From a virus, in the IMG/VR virus record IMGVR_UViG_3300017708_000377, positions 1 to 35,763 of that record: 35,763 nucleotides of DNA. The stretch is one strand, 5' to 3'. Positions within the stretch are counted from its first letter, which is position 1. Each line of letters opens with the position of its first letter. The position numbers and the translations under genes are program-made. Under the pieces are notes generated by a model that did not search any database, was not told the DNA's origin, and saw only the letters and a list, made by a program, of their open reading frames with translations. Below, in pieces: positions 22,432-31,392 of the stretch.

Positions 22432-23870
22432 TGGCGGTTTCAGAACAACTTAGACGGGTAAGAGAGCAAACAAGCCTATTTAGCGAATTGTTTGATTTCG
22501 TTGATGATTACGAAGAAAGCCTAAGAGAAGAAGGAAGGCGTTCTGTATTAGGTGGCCTGTTTTCTAAAGAACCTGAGTACGGTACTGATACATTAGAATA
22601 TGAAGGCATTAAACCATTTTTAGCAAATTTAGTCGAGCCTGTTGCAAGAGCAATAGATGCACCCAGGGCTGCTTACGAAGGTTTAATTCCAGAAGAAGAC
22701 ATGCTGGCAGAAGCTTTTAACACAGCAGGTATGGCTATGGGCGGTAGCTCTTTAGGTGTTGTGCCAGAGGGCGCTGTAGCAGCAAATGCATTAAGGGGTG
22801 GTAGCTTAAACAGTATAATTGACCAGTCGTTAGATAAAATTAATCAAGAAATTATTGACCCAGGCGGTTTAAGCAGTGTCAAAATGCCTATTAGACCGCA
22901 AGATTTAAGGGTAGTTACACAAGACAACGCGCCTATGCTTCCTAAACAAGATTTTTCTTTTGACGACTTGCCAAGCAACGCAGTTTTAGTTCCAGCTTTT
23001 GGTGACAGAACTTACGGCGGTAAATTATTAACAGAAGTGGGTGATGTAAAATTAAGTCGACCCGTTGATATGCAGGGCGGTCACGATTTTATGCGGTATG
23101 AGGATACTGGGTTGTGGGCGTCTGAAGTTGACGCAATGGCAAAAAAAGCAACTAGGATAGATAAAATTATAGAAGAGGGCGGTGACCCTTATTTAGTATA
23201 TGTTTCAATGGCAGGACAAAGTGCTGATTTTAGCCACATGATGTCAGATGTTATGATGGAGCTTATTGAGCAGTCTTCTATTACTAAAAAAGCAGCAGCA
23301 GAGTTTGATAAATTTGTCAGAAACACTGGTGGCAAATTTAAAGAAAGTCCTGGGGATAAAAATTGGCCAGGGATTTTGAGCCCGGACGCTAAAGATTATT
23401 TAATTAATAATATGAAAGGCACTAACAGGCGTTTGATTTGGCAGCAAATGGATAAAAATAAATGGACAGACCAAGGTTTTCCATTTGTAGGAGTTGCTCG
23501 CGCTGCTATAACCGACCCTGGATTACAAACAGTAGCACCTTTTTCATCAGGCCGGGCAGTCGGTCAAGCTACGGGTGGTGGTTTGTTAAACTTTGATGAT
23601 GTTAAGTATGATAACAGACCTGTTAGGCGTCATGGCAGTTATGCTTCACAAATAGAGGGAATATATAAGGGCGGTACAGAAGCGGATATTCCAGCGCAAA
23701 TGTTATTTAGAAATTTCTTTGATGCAAGGCGGGCAGCAGGAAAAGCAACAGGTAGCGACCAGAGGTCATTTTTAATGGGTGATATTTATCAACCTGTTGA
23801 CCAAAGATTAATTGATGATGTAGGTGGTTATTTAGAAAGAGTAAGGAATTTAGGTTATGGCAATAACTAA
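22431..23870 (+). CDS. Large virion protein, polyvalent-protein-like (479 aa)
   Basis: 479 residues. The N-terminal part is helical and acidic. The middle (about 180-290) has AFGDRTYGGKLLTEVGDV, then DMQGGHDFMRYEDTGLWAS, and a later MAGQSADFSHMMSDVMMEL; these recall domains found in large polyvalent or ejected phage proteins. No catalytic residues are certain. It precedes the tail adaptor gene and may be ejected or an internal protein. Its end overlaps the next gene by 14 bases. Confidence 0.65.
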   Translation: MAVSEQLRRVREQTSLFSELFDFVDDYEESLREEGRRSVLGGLFSKEPEYGTDTLEYEGIKPFLANLVEPVARAIDAPRAAYEGLIPEEDMLAEAFNTAGMAMGGSSLGVVPEGAVAANALRGGSLNSIIDQSLDKINQEIIDPGGLSSVKMPIRPQDLRVVTQDNAPMLPKQDFSFDDLPSNAVLVPAFGDRTYGGKLLTEVGDVKLSRPVDMQGGHDFMRYEDTGLWASEVDAMAKKATRIDKIIEEGGDPYLVYVSMAGQSADFSHMMSDVMMELIEQSSITKKAAAEFDKFVRNTGGKFKESPGDKNWPGILSPDAKDYLINNMKGTNRRLIWQQMDKNKWTDQGFPFVGVARAAITDPGLQTVAPFSSGRAVGQATGGGLLNFDDVKYDNRPVRRHGSYASQIEGIYKGGTEADIPAQMLFRNFFDARRAAGKATGSDQRSFLMGDIYQPVDQRLIDDVGGYLERVRNLGYGNN

Positions 23871-24480
23871 TTATACCGATTTACAAACAAGTATTGCAGA
23901 TTTCCTTAACAGGGATGATTTAACGTCAATAATTCCGACATTTATTCGACTTGCCGAAGAAGACATGAATTTAAGATTGCGGCATTGGAGAATGGAAGCT
24001 CGCAGTACAGCAACAATAAATGCTCAATATAGTGCTTTGCCGATTGATTTTATAGAGGCTGTAAGATTTATGATTGTAGGGGGCGACCCTAAAGCTTTAA
24101 CTTTAATTAGCCAGGGTGAACTAGCAAAGCAAAGAGAAGCTAATAATGACAGTGCTGGAACACCAAGATTTTATGCTATAACAGATGGCGCTATAGAAAC
24201 TTTTCCGAAACCAGATGGTGATTATACTTTAGAATTAGTTTATTATGCTGACATACCACCGTTAAATTCTCAAAATCTAGTTAATTTTGTAGTGCAACAA
24301 TACCCTTCTCTATATTTATATGGCTCTTTGTTACATTCTGCGCCATATTTAAAAGATGATGAAAGGCTACCAATTTGGGCATCATTATATCAACAGTCAC
24401 TTGATAAAGTGAATTTAGAGGGTCAACAGGCAATTTATGGCGGTCAAGGCCGTAAAATACAAATAAGGAGTTATGGCTAA
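23857..24480 (+). CDS. Head-tail / tail adaptor protein, SU10-type
   Basis: 207 residues. TDLQTSIADFLNRDDL at the N-terminus, FIRLAEEDMNLRLRHWRM next, and a C-terminal helix after YPSLYLYGSLLHSAPYL are the pattern of podovirus adaptor proteins that bind below the portal. Size fits. Upstream overlap with the virion protein and downstream overlap of one base with the next gene show operon coupling. Confidence 0.82.
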   Translation: MAITNYTDLQTSIADFLNRDDLTSIIPTFIRLAEEDMNLRLRHWRMEARSTATINAQYSALPIDFIEAVRFMIVGGDPKALTLISQGELAKQREANNDSAGTPRFYAITDGAIETFPKPDGDYTLELVYYADIPPLNSQNLVNFVVQQYPSLYLYGSLLHSAPYLKDDERLPIWASLYQQSLDKVNLEGQQAIYGGQGRKIQIRSYG

Positions 24481-24851
24481 TGGCAACACTAGCAGATAGG
24501 GTAATGGACAACGGTTTATCCGTACTGGATACAGAAGCAAATGCTCTTCATTTGACTTCACAAGAAGCAACTACATACACTGAAGCGACATCAACACATA
24601 GTTTGGGCAGTGCAACAGGAATTAGTATATCTGCTCCAACAGACAGGGCGGCTGGCGGTAGAAAAGTCACCCTTGCAGCAATTACAAACGGTGTATTCAA
24701 TGCCAACGGAACAGCAACCCACTACGCAATAGTAGATACCGTAAACAGTCGATTATTAGCGACAGATACATTAACAGCTTCGCAAATTGTGTATGCAGGC
24801 AATAATTTTGCTTTGACTACAATGGATATAGAATTTACAGACCCAACTTAG
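24480..24851 (+). CDS. Small beta-rich virion protein (123 aa)
   Basis: 123 residues, Thr/Ala-rich and beta-strand rich. The segment ANGTATHYAIVDTVNSRLLA with a following AGNNFALTTMDIEF is common in small structural proteins of marine phages. It probably forms a tail or decoration part. No enzymatic motif. Confidence 0.7.
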   Translation: MATLADRVMDNGLSVLDTEANALHLTSQEATTYTEATSTHSLGSATGISISAPTDRAAGGRKVTLAAITNGVFNANGTATHYAIVDTVNSRLLATDTLTASQIVYAGNNFALTTMDIEFTDPT

Positions 24852-24860
24852 GAGTAAGTT

Positions 24861-26855
24861 ATGGCATTGGTTATTGCTGATAGGGTTAAAGCTCGAACAA
24901 CAACTACGGGAACAGGCACATATAGTATTGGTGCAACTGCGGCAGGTTTCCAAGGTTTCGAAGTAATAGGTGATGGTAATACAACTTATTATGCCGTAAC
25001 AGATAATGCTTCTAATTATGAAGTTGGTTTAGGAACATATACTGGTGCAGGGAATACACTAGCTAGGACAGCCGTTCTAGAAAGCAGTAACAGTGATGCA
25101 GCAGTAAATTGGGGGGCAGGTGATAAAGATATATTTGTTACTGTGCCTGCAGCTAAATTTTTATACAAAGATAATGATGCTAATGTGGATATTGGTAGCG
25201 GTAGTTTAACCGTAGGAAGCCATATAGATTTAGATATACAGTCTGCTCATGCAGCGCATAACGAGGGGCGTTTATGGTATGATAGCATCCACAAAACCCT
25301 AAATTACTATTCTGATGATGCAAATGTTGTTCACGAAATAGGTATAGAAGAACATCAACGAGTTTATAATAATACTGGTTCTACTATAACCAAAGGTACA
25401 CCGTTATATTTTTCAGGAAACTATATATCAGGCGCTATAGATGTTCCGACTGTTGGCCTAGCAGATGCAACTGATGTAAATGCGTACAATGCTCAAGGTT
25501 TAGCAGCGTCAGATATACCAAACTCATCTTATGGTTATTGTATTATAGCAGGTCAGTTAACAGGACTTGATACAAGTGCTTTATCAGCAGGAACAAACTT
25601 TTTTGTAGGTTTAACACCTGGAGCGGTTCAAAACGCTTCGCCAGTATATCCAAACTTTCCGATGTCTTTAGGGTGGGTAGTTAATTCGGACGCTTCAAAT
25701 GGCATTTTACTGGTCAATCAGCAAAACCATTCAGTAAGAAGTTTTAGAGTTCAAACATCTGCACATATCGGTAACGATTTAACAGTAGATGGTGATTTAA
25801 ATGTTGTTGGCACAACTACGTCAACATCTTCAAATAATGTGGTTGCAGGTGCGCCATTCTACAGAGCCAACGAAGGTGACAGCATCGGTGAGGCAGGAAC
25901 TACATTTAGCGGTTCTGGACTTGATGATGCCTTTTTCTCTGGACACTTTACGGGTACAACGTCAACAACTTATTATGTTAAAATTGACAGTGTAGGTGGT
26001 GCGGCTGATACCTTTGCAGTATCTACAGATAACTTTGCAACCACACAAACATCTGGCACAGTGATAACAGGTGATAAACAGTTAATTCATAGTGCGGATA
26101 ATATTTATGTAGAGTTTGGCGCAACAACTGGTCACACGTTAAACGATTTGTGGACAGGTACAGCAGGACCAACAAATATTGATACTGGCTTTTGGTCAAA
26201 TAGAAATACCGGAACAACAGGCATAGGTTACACACACATTGGTTTGTTTTTTGATGTTACAGACACAAAATGGAAGCTAACAGACGAATATGACCCAGTT
26301 CCACAAGGGTCTATTGATACAAGTCATTCTAGTTATTCTACCGCAACGCTTGTTGCAAACATTGATGGTAACGTAAGTGGTAACATAACTGGCTCGGTAA
26401 CAGGCAACGCAAGTTCAGCAACAGCTTTAGCAACTGCTAGAAATATTGCTTTGACAGGACCAGTAACAGGTACAGTCAGCTTTGACGGTTCAGCAGACGC
26501 CTCTATAGCAACAACATTAACAGCCGCAGACGTTTTAACAGCAGTCAATTCTGTCGATGGTACGGGTTCTGGGTTAGATAGTGATTTGCTAGATGGGGAA
26601 GAAGGAACATATTATTTAGACGCAACAAATTTTACAAATATGCCATCTGGAGGTATAACCTTTAGCGACCTTTTATATGGCAGTTATGTAAACTCAGGAC
26701 AGGGTGCTACGAATGCTGCTTATTGGGGTTTTGCTGCATTAGATGATAATACTTGGCCTACAATGTATGCACAAATTAGTACATACTCAGGCGGTACTCC
26801 TGACGTACCTGCAACATATTATAGGTTTCGAAAAGTTTATAGGACATACGAATAA
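24861..26855 (+). CDS. Tail fibre protein (664 aa)
   Basis: 664 residues. It begins with a conserved phage fibre head (MALVIADRVKARTTTTGTGT). A beta-rich shaft follows, with repeats such as DGNVSGNITGSVTGNASSAT (about 500-520) and TGPVTGTVSFDGSADASI, typical for trimeric fibres. The C-terminal end YYRFRKVYRTYE may be a tip. Host attachment is the likely role. ATG at 24861 follows an AGGAG. It overlaps the next gene by one base. Confidence 0.82.
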   Translation: MALVIADRVKARTTTTGTGTYSIGATAAGFQGFEVIGDGNTTYYAVTDNASNYEVGLGTYTGAGNTLARTAVLESSNSDAAVNWGAGDKDIFVTVPAAKFLYKDNDANVDIGSGSLTVGSHIDLDIQSAHAAHNEGRLWYDSIHKTLNYYSDDANVVHEIGIEEHQRVYNNTGSTITKGTPLYFSGNYISGAIDVPTVGLADATDVNAYNAQGLAASDIPNSSYGYCIIAGQLTGLDTSALSAGTNFFVGLTPGAVQNASPVYPNFPMSLGWVVNSDASNGILLVNQQNHSVRSFRVQTSAHIGNDLTVDGDLNVVGTTTSTSSNNVVAGAPFYRANEGDSIGEAGTTFSGSGLDDAFFSGHFTGTTSTTYYVKIDSVGGAADTFAVSTDNFATTQTSGTVITGDKQLIHSADNIYVEFGATTGHTLNDLWTGTAGPTNIDTGFWSNRNTGTTGIGYTHIGLFFDVTDTKWKLTDEYDPVPQGSIDTSHSSYSTATLVANIDGNVSGNITGSVTGNASSATALATARNIALTGPVTGTVSFDGSADASIATTLTAADVLTAVNSVDGTGSGLDSDLLDGEEGTYYLDATNFTNMPSGGITFSDLLYGSYVNSGQGATNAAYWGFAALDDNTWPTMYAQISTYSGGTPDVPATYYRFRKVYRTYE

Positions 26856-27286
26856 TGAAATTTATTTTTAACAGTGCAGATAACAGTATCTGTCAAGGTG
26901 AGTGCTTTGGCGCACTTAATCCAATAGCATTAAAGCAAGCCGAAGATGTTCACGATAAAAAATTATTTGTTGTAGATTTACCTGATAATTGTTTAGATGG
27001 AATAGACCAAGAATATTGGGACGAGTTGTTTTATAATCCTGATAGCAATACCGTTTATAAAGACCCAAATCACATTCAATTCCACACTACACAAGGCAAA
27101 GAATATTTAGCTTCTGAGTTAAAAAGATTAGCACTTATACCTGCAGGACGTAGAGGTGACGAATTTGAGGTAATAGAACATTATGCTAGACGTTTACTTG
27201 GAAATGAAATGGTTGACGATGTTTTATCTGACAATATCCTTGATGATGATGAAATCCAAGATATGTTGAAGTATCTAAATGCCTAA
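26855..27286 (+). CDS. Small protein downstream of fibre (143 aa)
   Basis: 143 residues, acidic, with helices at the C-terminus (LDDDEIQDMLKYLNA). Position directly after the fibre gene suggests a fibre assembly chaperone, but no motif supports this. It overlaps the following gene by 8 bases. Confidence 0.65.
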   Translation: MKFIFNSADNSICQGECFGALNPIALKQAEDVHDKKLFVVDLPDNCLDGIDQEYWDELFYNPDSNTVYKDPNHIQFHTTQGKEYLASELKRLALIPAGRRGDEFEVIEHYARRLLGNEMVDDVLSDNILDDDEIQDMLKYLNA

Positions 27287-27791
27287 TTTTGAACGGCTAG
27301 AAGTCGATAAAAATATTACGAATGATTTGGGGCAGTATATAGAGTTAACCATGAAAAAGTGGTACAACTTAATTGAAAAACGCCCTGTCACATTAGAAGA
27401 ATTTAGAGGTTACTCGATACCAAAAGGCGATGTTGAAAACGTTGGCAACACTGTGCATCTTATTGGTGACGGCACAGAAGAACATATTATTAGAGTAAAA
27501 AATAAATTAGGTGCAGATGAAACAACAAATGTTGCTTACTATTCACCTATGTCTATGATGTTTTGGCACACAAACAGTAATCATCCAGGTAAAAGATTAT
27601 ATTATAGCTTTTCTATGGATAAATCACTTTTTGCATATAAAGATAATAAAACAGGTAAAATAGTAGAAGATTGGGACGATGAGGGTTGGACAGCTAGGTC
27701 TTTTGATATAACAAAAGATTTGTTTTGGCATAGTGTCTGGACATCGGGGAGAAGATTTAGTTTTGGTTTTAACTTTCGACCACAAGGCTAG
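27279..27791 (+). CDS. 2OG-Fe(II) dioxygenase-like beta-helix protein 1
   Basis: 170 residues. The C-terminal half has FWHTNSNHPGKRLYYSFSMD, then GWTARSFDITKDLFWHSVW, and RRFSFGFNFRP, the order of strands of a double-stranded beta-helix oxygenase. His97, His151 and Arg158/159 match the distal His and 2OG-binding Arg, but the residue after H-x is Asn99 and not Asp or Glu, so iron binding may be altered. It is the first gene of the modification cassette and overlaps both neighbours. Confidence 0.6.
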   Translation: MPNFERLEVDKNITNDLGQYIELTMKKWYNLIEKRPVTLEEFRGYSIPKGDVENVGNTVHLIGDGTEEHIIRVKNKLGADETTNVAYYSPMSMMFWHTNSNHPGKRLYYSFSMDKSLFAYKDNKTGKIVEDWDDEGWTARSFDITKDLFWHSVWTSGRRFSFGFNFRPQG

Positions 27792-28665
27792 TTATGAACC
27801 ACGCGATTATCACAAAATTTACTACTTGTATCGCAAGGATGTTCCAGAAAAGTTAATCAATGTAAAATATGTCAAAATGTTTGGTGACACGATACAGGGT
27901 CACATTCCCAAAGAGCAAATAGATTGGGAAGAAAAAATAAGAAAATATAGATATACTGGCGGCTATGCTAATTTTCATTTAATGCGATTTAGTAAAGGTC
28001 TTTATATAGACCAGTTTCCAGTTTGGGGTCAGTACAAAGATGCACCTGCTAATGAAGATATTTATAACTATTTTATAAACGAATGTGGAAACGATAGATA
28101 CGGACAGCATACAAAAACATTTGTAAAACAAAGGCCATACACATTATTTGCATTACAAATGACAGCAAGAAAAGATTTTAAAGAAACAGTTAAATATATT
28201 GCTTGGGCAACCAAATCTAAAACATATACAATATTTAAGACGCATCCATGTGCAGGTGGTGGCACTGATTACAAGGGGCTTTGGGCATATTGTAAAAAAC
28301 AAGATTTGTTATCGGAATATACACAGTTAGCAGACGGCTATCATAGTGAGGAACTTGTAAAAAATTGTGATAGATTTGTGAGCGTAGATAGTGGGCTAAC
28401 ATTCAAAGCGTTATTGCAAGACAAGCCTACTTGCACGTTAAGAGGGCCGAGTATGACAACCGACATCATACCTTTAGTAGAAACAGATGATAGTATTCTT
28501 GAAGTTAAGGCAGTTGATAAAAAACAAAAACTTAAATGGTTAAATTGGTTTTATAACAGGGTATGCTTGGATTATCACAAAGACAATTATGCGGAAAAAA
28601 CATTAGAAAAGTTATATAAATATGAAAAAAAAGGTTTGACAGATTATGAGGTTCACCAATGGTAA
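27763..28665 (+). CDS. Capsule-synthesis-type glycosyltransferase
   Basis: About 300 residues. I take TTG 27763, which follows GGGGAGAAG, over GTG 27733. The C-terminal half shows TYTIFKTHPCAGGG, DGYHSEELVKNCDRFVSVDS and SGLTFKALLQDKPTCTLRG, which is the HP...G and S..G..AL...KP pattern of KpsC/KpsS-type (Capsule_synth) GT-B transferases. These add sugars such as Kdo to capsule or lipid acceptors. In a tail-fibre operon it may modify virion glycans or host surface. Confidence 0.65.
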   Translation: MVLTFDHKASYEPRDYHKIYYLYRKDVPEKLINVKYVKMFGDTIQGHIPKEQIDWEEKIRKYRYTGGYANFHLMRFSKGLYIDQFPVWGQYKDAPANEDIYNYFINECGNDRYGQHTKTFVKQRPYTLFALQMTARKDFKETVKYIAWATKSKTYTIFKTHPCAGGGTDYKGLWAYCKKQDLLSEYTQLADGYHSEELVKNCDRFVSVDSGLTFKALLQDKPTCTLRGPSMTTDIIPLVETDDSILEVKAVDKKQKLKWLNWFYNRVCLDYHKDNYAEKTLEKLYKYEKKGLTDYEVHQW

Positions 28666-29180
28666 TATATGATAATCCTTGGCCGTATGCAGTAATTGAC
28701 AACTTTTACCCTGATGATGTTTTTGAAACGATACAGTTAGAAGCTAGAAGGTTTCTCGCTAAAAATGTAACTGTAGAAACTCGTAAGCAAGAATATCAAA
28801 ACCCTGACAATGATATACTTAAAGATTGCATCAATACAAAATTATTAGATACAAGTTATTTAGAAAAGTTTTCTAATCATAGACCATATAAAAATATAAA
28901 ACCTTACTGGGAACTAAATTATTTGCGTGGTCCTTTTTCTTATCCGATACACGATGAAGCACCTAGAAAAGTATTATCAAGTGTTGTCTATGTTGCACCA
29001 GAAGAAAATTTAGGCACACGATTATACGATAAGAACAAAAACTTTGTTACAGAAATAGAATGGAAGCCAAATAGAGCATTTATTTTTGCAGGTATAGACG
29101 GTTTAACTTGGCACGATTATCATTGTCCTAAAGGTACGCTAAGAATTACCATCAATCAATTTTTAGAACGTTATGAATAG
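28659..29180 (+). CDS. 2OG-Fe(II) oxygenase family protein 2
   Basis: 173 residues. The motif PIHDEAPRKVLSSVVYVAP carries His98 and Glu100 as H-x-[D/E] ligands, TWHDYHCPKGTLRIT carries the distal His152 (or His155) and 2OG-binding Arg162, and NRAFIFAG is the conserved strand before the distal His. Such enzymes hydroxylate proteins, sugars or lipids using 2-oxoglutarate. It overlaps the glycosyltransferase gene by 7 bases and the radical SAM gene by 8. Confidence 0.72.
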   Translation: MVIYDNPWPYAVIDNFYPDDVFETIQLEARRFLAKNVTVETRKQEYQNPDNDILKDCINTKLLDTSYLEKFSNHRPYKNIKPYWELNYLRGPFSYPIHDEAPRKVLSSVVYVAPEENLGTRLYDKNKNFVTEIEWKPNRAFIFAGIDGLTWHDYHCPKGTLRITINQFLERYE

Positions 29181-29967
29181 GTTTTTACAATATATAGAGT
29201 TAAATATAACAGAACTTTGTAATTTTACCTGTCCGTTTTGTCCTAGAGGTCATGGTTATCCAAACAGTAATAAACATATGTCGGTAGAAACGGCACAAGA
29301 AATAGCTAGACAAATAAAAGATTTAAAAGTGCCTGTTGCTATACAGTTTGCAGGGCGTGGTGAGCCAACGCTTGGTAAATATTTTAGAGAAATAGCACAA
29401 ATTATGCTTAATCTTAGGAAAGAAATACCTATTACTATTGAAATTAATACAAACGGCAATCGGACAGATAAATATTTAGATATAATAGAGCAATTTGATT
29501 ACGTTGTTTATAATGTATATGCGGAAAACAAACTTGGTTTTGAAAAATCACAAAAAAAATATAAAAAATTTACTGTAAAAGATAAAACTGACCCAACATC
29601 TAGAGAATGGAAAACAAGGTCAGGATATATGCCAGATGTTGTAAATGGGCATAAAGATTTTATAAATCATAGGTACGGCGGTCTTTGTCATAAACCTTTT
29701 GAAGTTGTATATATTGATTACCAAGGCAATTATAATCTTTGTTGTGATGTTTGGCATAACATAGAAGTTTTAGAAAATATTTATACACAACCTATTAAAA
29801 AATATACGACACAAAATAACAGGTTAATGGAATATCGAGCTAACCTTATGCAAGGCAAAAGAAGTTTAGAACCCTGCAATGCTTGTAATGTTCAATGCAG
29901 TGTCAGCTTTCTGCAAAAAGTAGAGGATTTGCGAAATGCAAATAGACAGAGCAGTCATAGAAGTTAA
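29173..29967 (+). CDS. Radical SAM/SPASM protein 1
   Basis: 264 residues. CNFTCPFC (Cys16, Cys20, Cys23) is the CxxxCxxC site for the SAM-binding [4Fe-4S] cluster. FAGRGEPTLGKY is the GGEP-like SAM motif. The C-terminal part has GGLCHKPFEVVYIDYQGNYN, then CCD, and CNACNVQC, a SPASM-type auxiliary cluster region. SPASM proteins commonly modify peptides or proteins. It overlaps radical SAM 2 by 32 bases. Confidence 0.82.
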   Translation: MNRFLQYIELNITELCNFTCPFCPRGHGYPNSNKHMSVETAQEIARQIKDLKVPVAIQFAGRGEPTLGKYFREIAQIMLNLRKEIPITIEINTNGNRTDKYLDIIEQFDYVVYNVYAENKLGFEKSQKKYKKFTVKDKTDPTSREWKTRSGYMPDVVNGHKDFINHRYGGLCHKPFEVVYIDYQGNYNLCCDVWHNIEVLENIYTQPIKKYTTQNNRLMEYRANLMQGKRSLEPCNACNVQCSVSFLQKVEDLRNANRQSSHRS

Positions 29968-30826
29968 CGGTGCTTGCAATTATAGTTGCAATATGTGCCC
30001 ACAAACAGATGGTAGAGATGCAGATTTTTTAACAGAAATGCCTTTAAGCACATTTAAAGGTTTGCTCTTAGAGTTAAGACCCAATGTTGTTAATTTAGAT
30101 GGTTCAGGAGAAGCTACACTTACAAAACAATTACCAAAATATATAGAGGCTGTTAAAGAAGTGGGGGCGAAAGCCTATTTGTTTTCTAACGGTTTAAAAA
30201 TGCGTAATCAATTTATGAAAGATTGCGTTGATGCAGGTTTAGATTTCTATAGGTTTTCTATTATAGGTTATACACCACAACTTTACGCCAAGTGGATGAA
30301 TAGCCGTTCTTTCTATTGGGTATTAGAAAATATGCAAATGATGCGTGATTATGCTAAAAAGTGTAAGGTTGCTAGTTACCATTTGATTTTAGACAACAAC
30401 AATATCGAATATGAAAAGCAAAAGTATTTAGAACTCAGTGACGGAGGTTTAGTAGAAATATGGAAAATGCATAATTGGTCAGGTGTTTATCACAGTGACA
30501 GAAAAGGCGAAAAAAGAACGTGTGGGAGGCCATTTAGTCCTGACGCAGTGATTAGAGCGAATGGAGCGGTTCACCCTTGCTGTCAGGTCTTAGGGCGCGA
30601 TAAAGAGGCTACTCTAGGCAATATTTACCAAGATAGTTTCGAAAATATTTATAAAGGAGCAAATTACAACAAATTAAGACAGGCGCATAAGCAAGAAAAA
30701 TATCCTAGTTACTGCAACGATTGTGATTTCTTAATAGCTGATAGTGAGGTTTTAGTGTATAGCAACTACGCAGAAGATTATAAAATGAACGGTGCAAAGT
30801 TTAGTTTGAAAGAATATCAATGCTAA
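29936..30826 (+). CDS. Radical SAM/SPASM protein 2
   Basis: 296 residues. CNYSCNMC (Cys14, Cys18, Cys21) is the SAM cluster motif, LDGSGEATLTKQ corresponds to the GGEP motif. A C-terminal SPASM-like region has CGRPFSPDAVIRANGAVHPC, CQVLGRDKEATLGNIYQ and a final YCNDCDF. This is a complete partner protein rather than a fragment. The start ATG lies inside the first radical SAM gene. Substrate is unknown; the neighbours suggest glycan, fibre or peptide modification. Confidence 0.82.
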   Translation: MQIDRAVIEVNGACNYSCNMCPQTDGRDADFLTEMPLSTFKGLLLELRPNVVNLDGSGEATLTKQLPKYIEAVKEVGAKAYLFSNGLKMRNQFMKDCVDAGLDFYRFSIIGYTPQLYAKWMNSRSFYWVLENMQMMRDYAKKCKVASYHLILDNNNIEYEKQKYLELSDGGLVEIWKMHNWSGVYHSDRKGEKRTCGRPFSPDAVIRANGAVHPCCQVLGRDKEATLGNIYQDSFENIYKGANYNKLRQAHKQEKYPSYCNDCDFLIADSEVLVYSNYAEDYKMNGAKFSLKEYQC

Positions 30827-31392
30827 AAATAGACGATATACTGTCAGACGATTTGTTCAGTAACTTTTATAGCTACGCAAAACAAATAGATAATATTGAA
30901 ATGAAACCGTTTCTTAAAGCAAACTGGCATATAAGTGTTGACCAAAAAAAAGTTGATTTTGGTTTTAAATTAAGAACAAATGAAACAGAAAACACACAAG
31001 AAAAAAGTCACCCTTCAATAAATAATAAACTGCAAAAAGAAATATTCTTGTCATTATGGGAATTGCACAAAGAAACAAAACCTTTATGGAGAATGACTGG
31101 TCAATCATTGCTTGATAAAAAAATAAAAATACAAAAATTTAGAGCAGAGTTTCAAATGACGGACAAAGGTGCTATGTTTAAGCAACATAGACACCCATTT
31201 TCGCAGGTAAACGGAGCTATATTTATTTATCCAGATAAGTCAGAAGGCACTATATTCCATGAGCCAGAGGAAAAAATAGCACCCTGGCAAGTAAATACTG
31301 GTGTTGCTTTTAAGCAAGAGTTACACAGTTTTAAAAATGATAGTCAGGAAAAAAGACGGTTTACGATAAACACATTTGTAGAGGTTGAATAA
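30820..31392 (+). CDS. Double-stranded beta-helix (2OG oxygenase/cupin-like) protein 3
   Basis: 190 residues. KQHRHPFSQVNGAIFIYPDK has His123 and His125 (H-x-H) where oxygenases have H-x-D/E. A distal ELHSF (His169) and KRRFTINTF (Arg179/180) complete the pattern. It is therefore a cupin-like variant or a phage 2OG oxygenase relative. It overlaps the radical SAM gene by 7 bases and ends one base into the next gene. Confidence 0.6.
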   Translation: MLKIDDILSDDLFSNFYSYAKQIDNIEMKPFLKANWHISVDQKKVDFGFKLRTNETENTQEKSHPSINNKLQKEIFLSLWELHKETKPLWRMTGQSLLDKKIKIQKFRAEFQMTDKGAMFKQHRHPFSQVNGAIFIYPDKSEGTIFHEPEEKIAPWQVNTGVAFKQELHSFKNDSQEKRRFTINTFVEVE

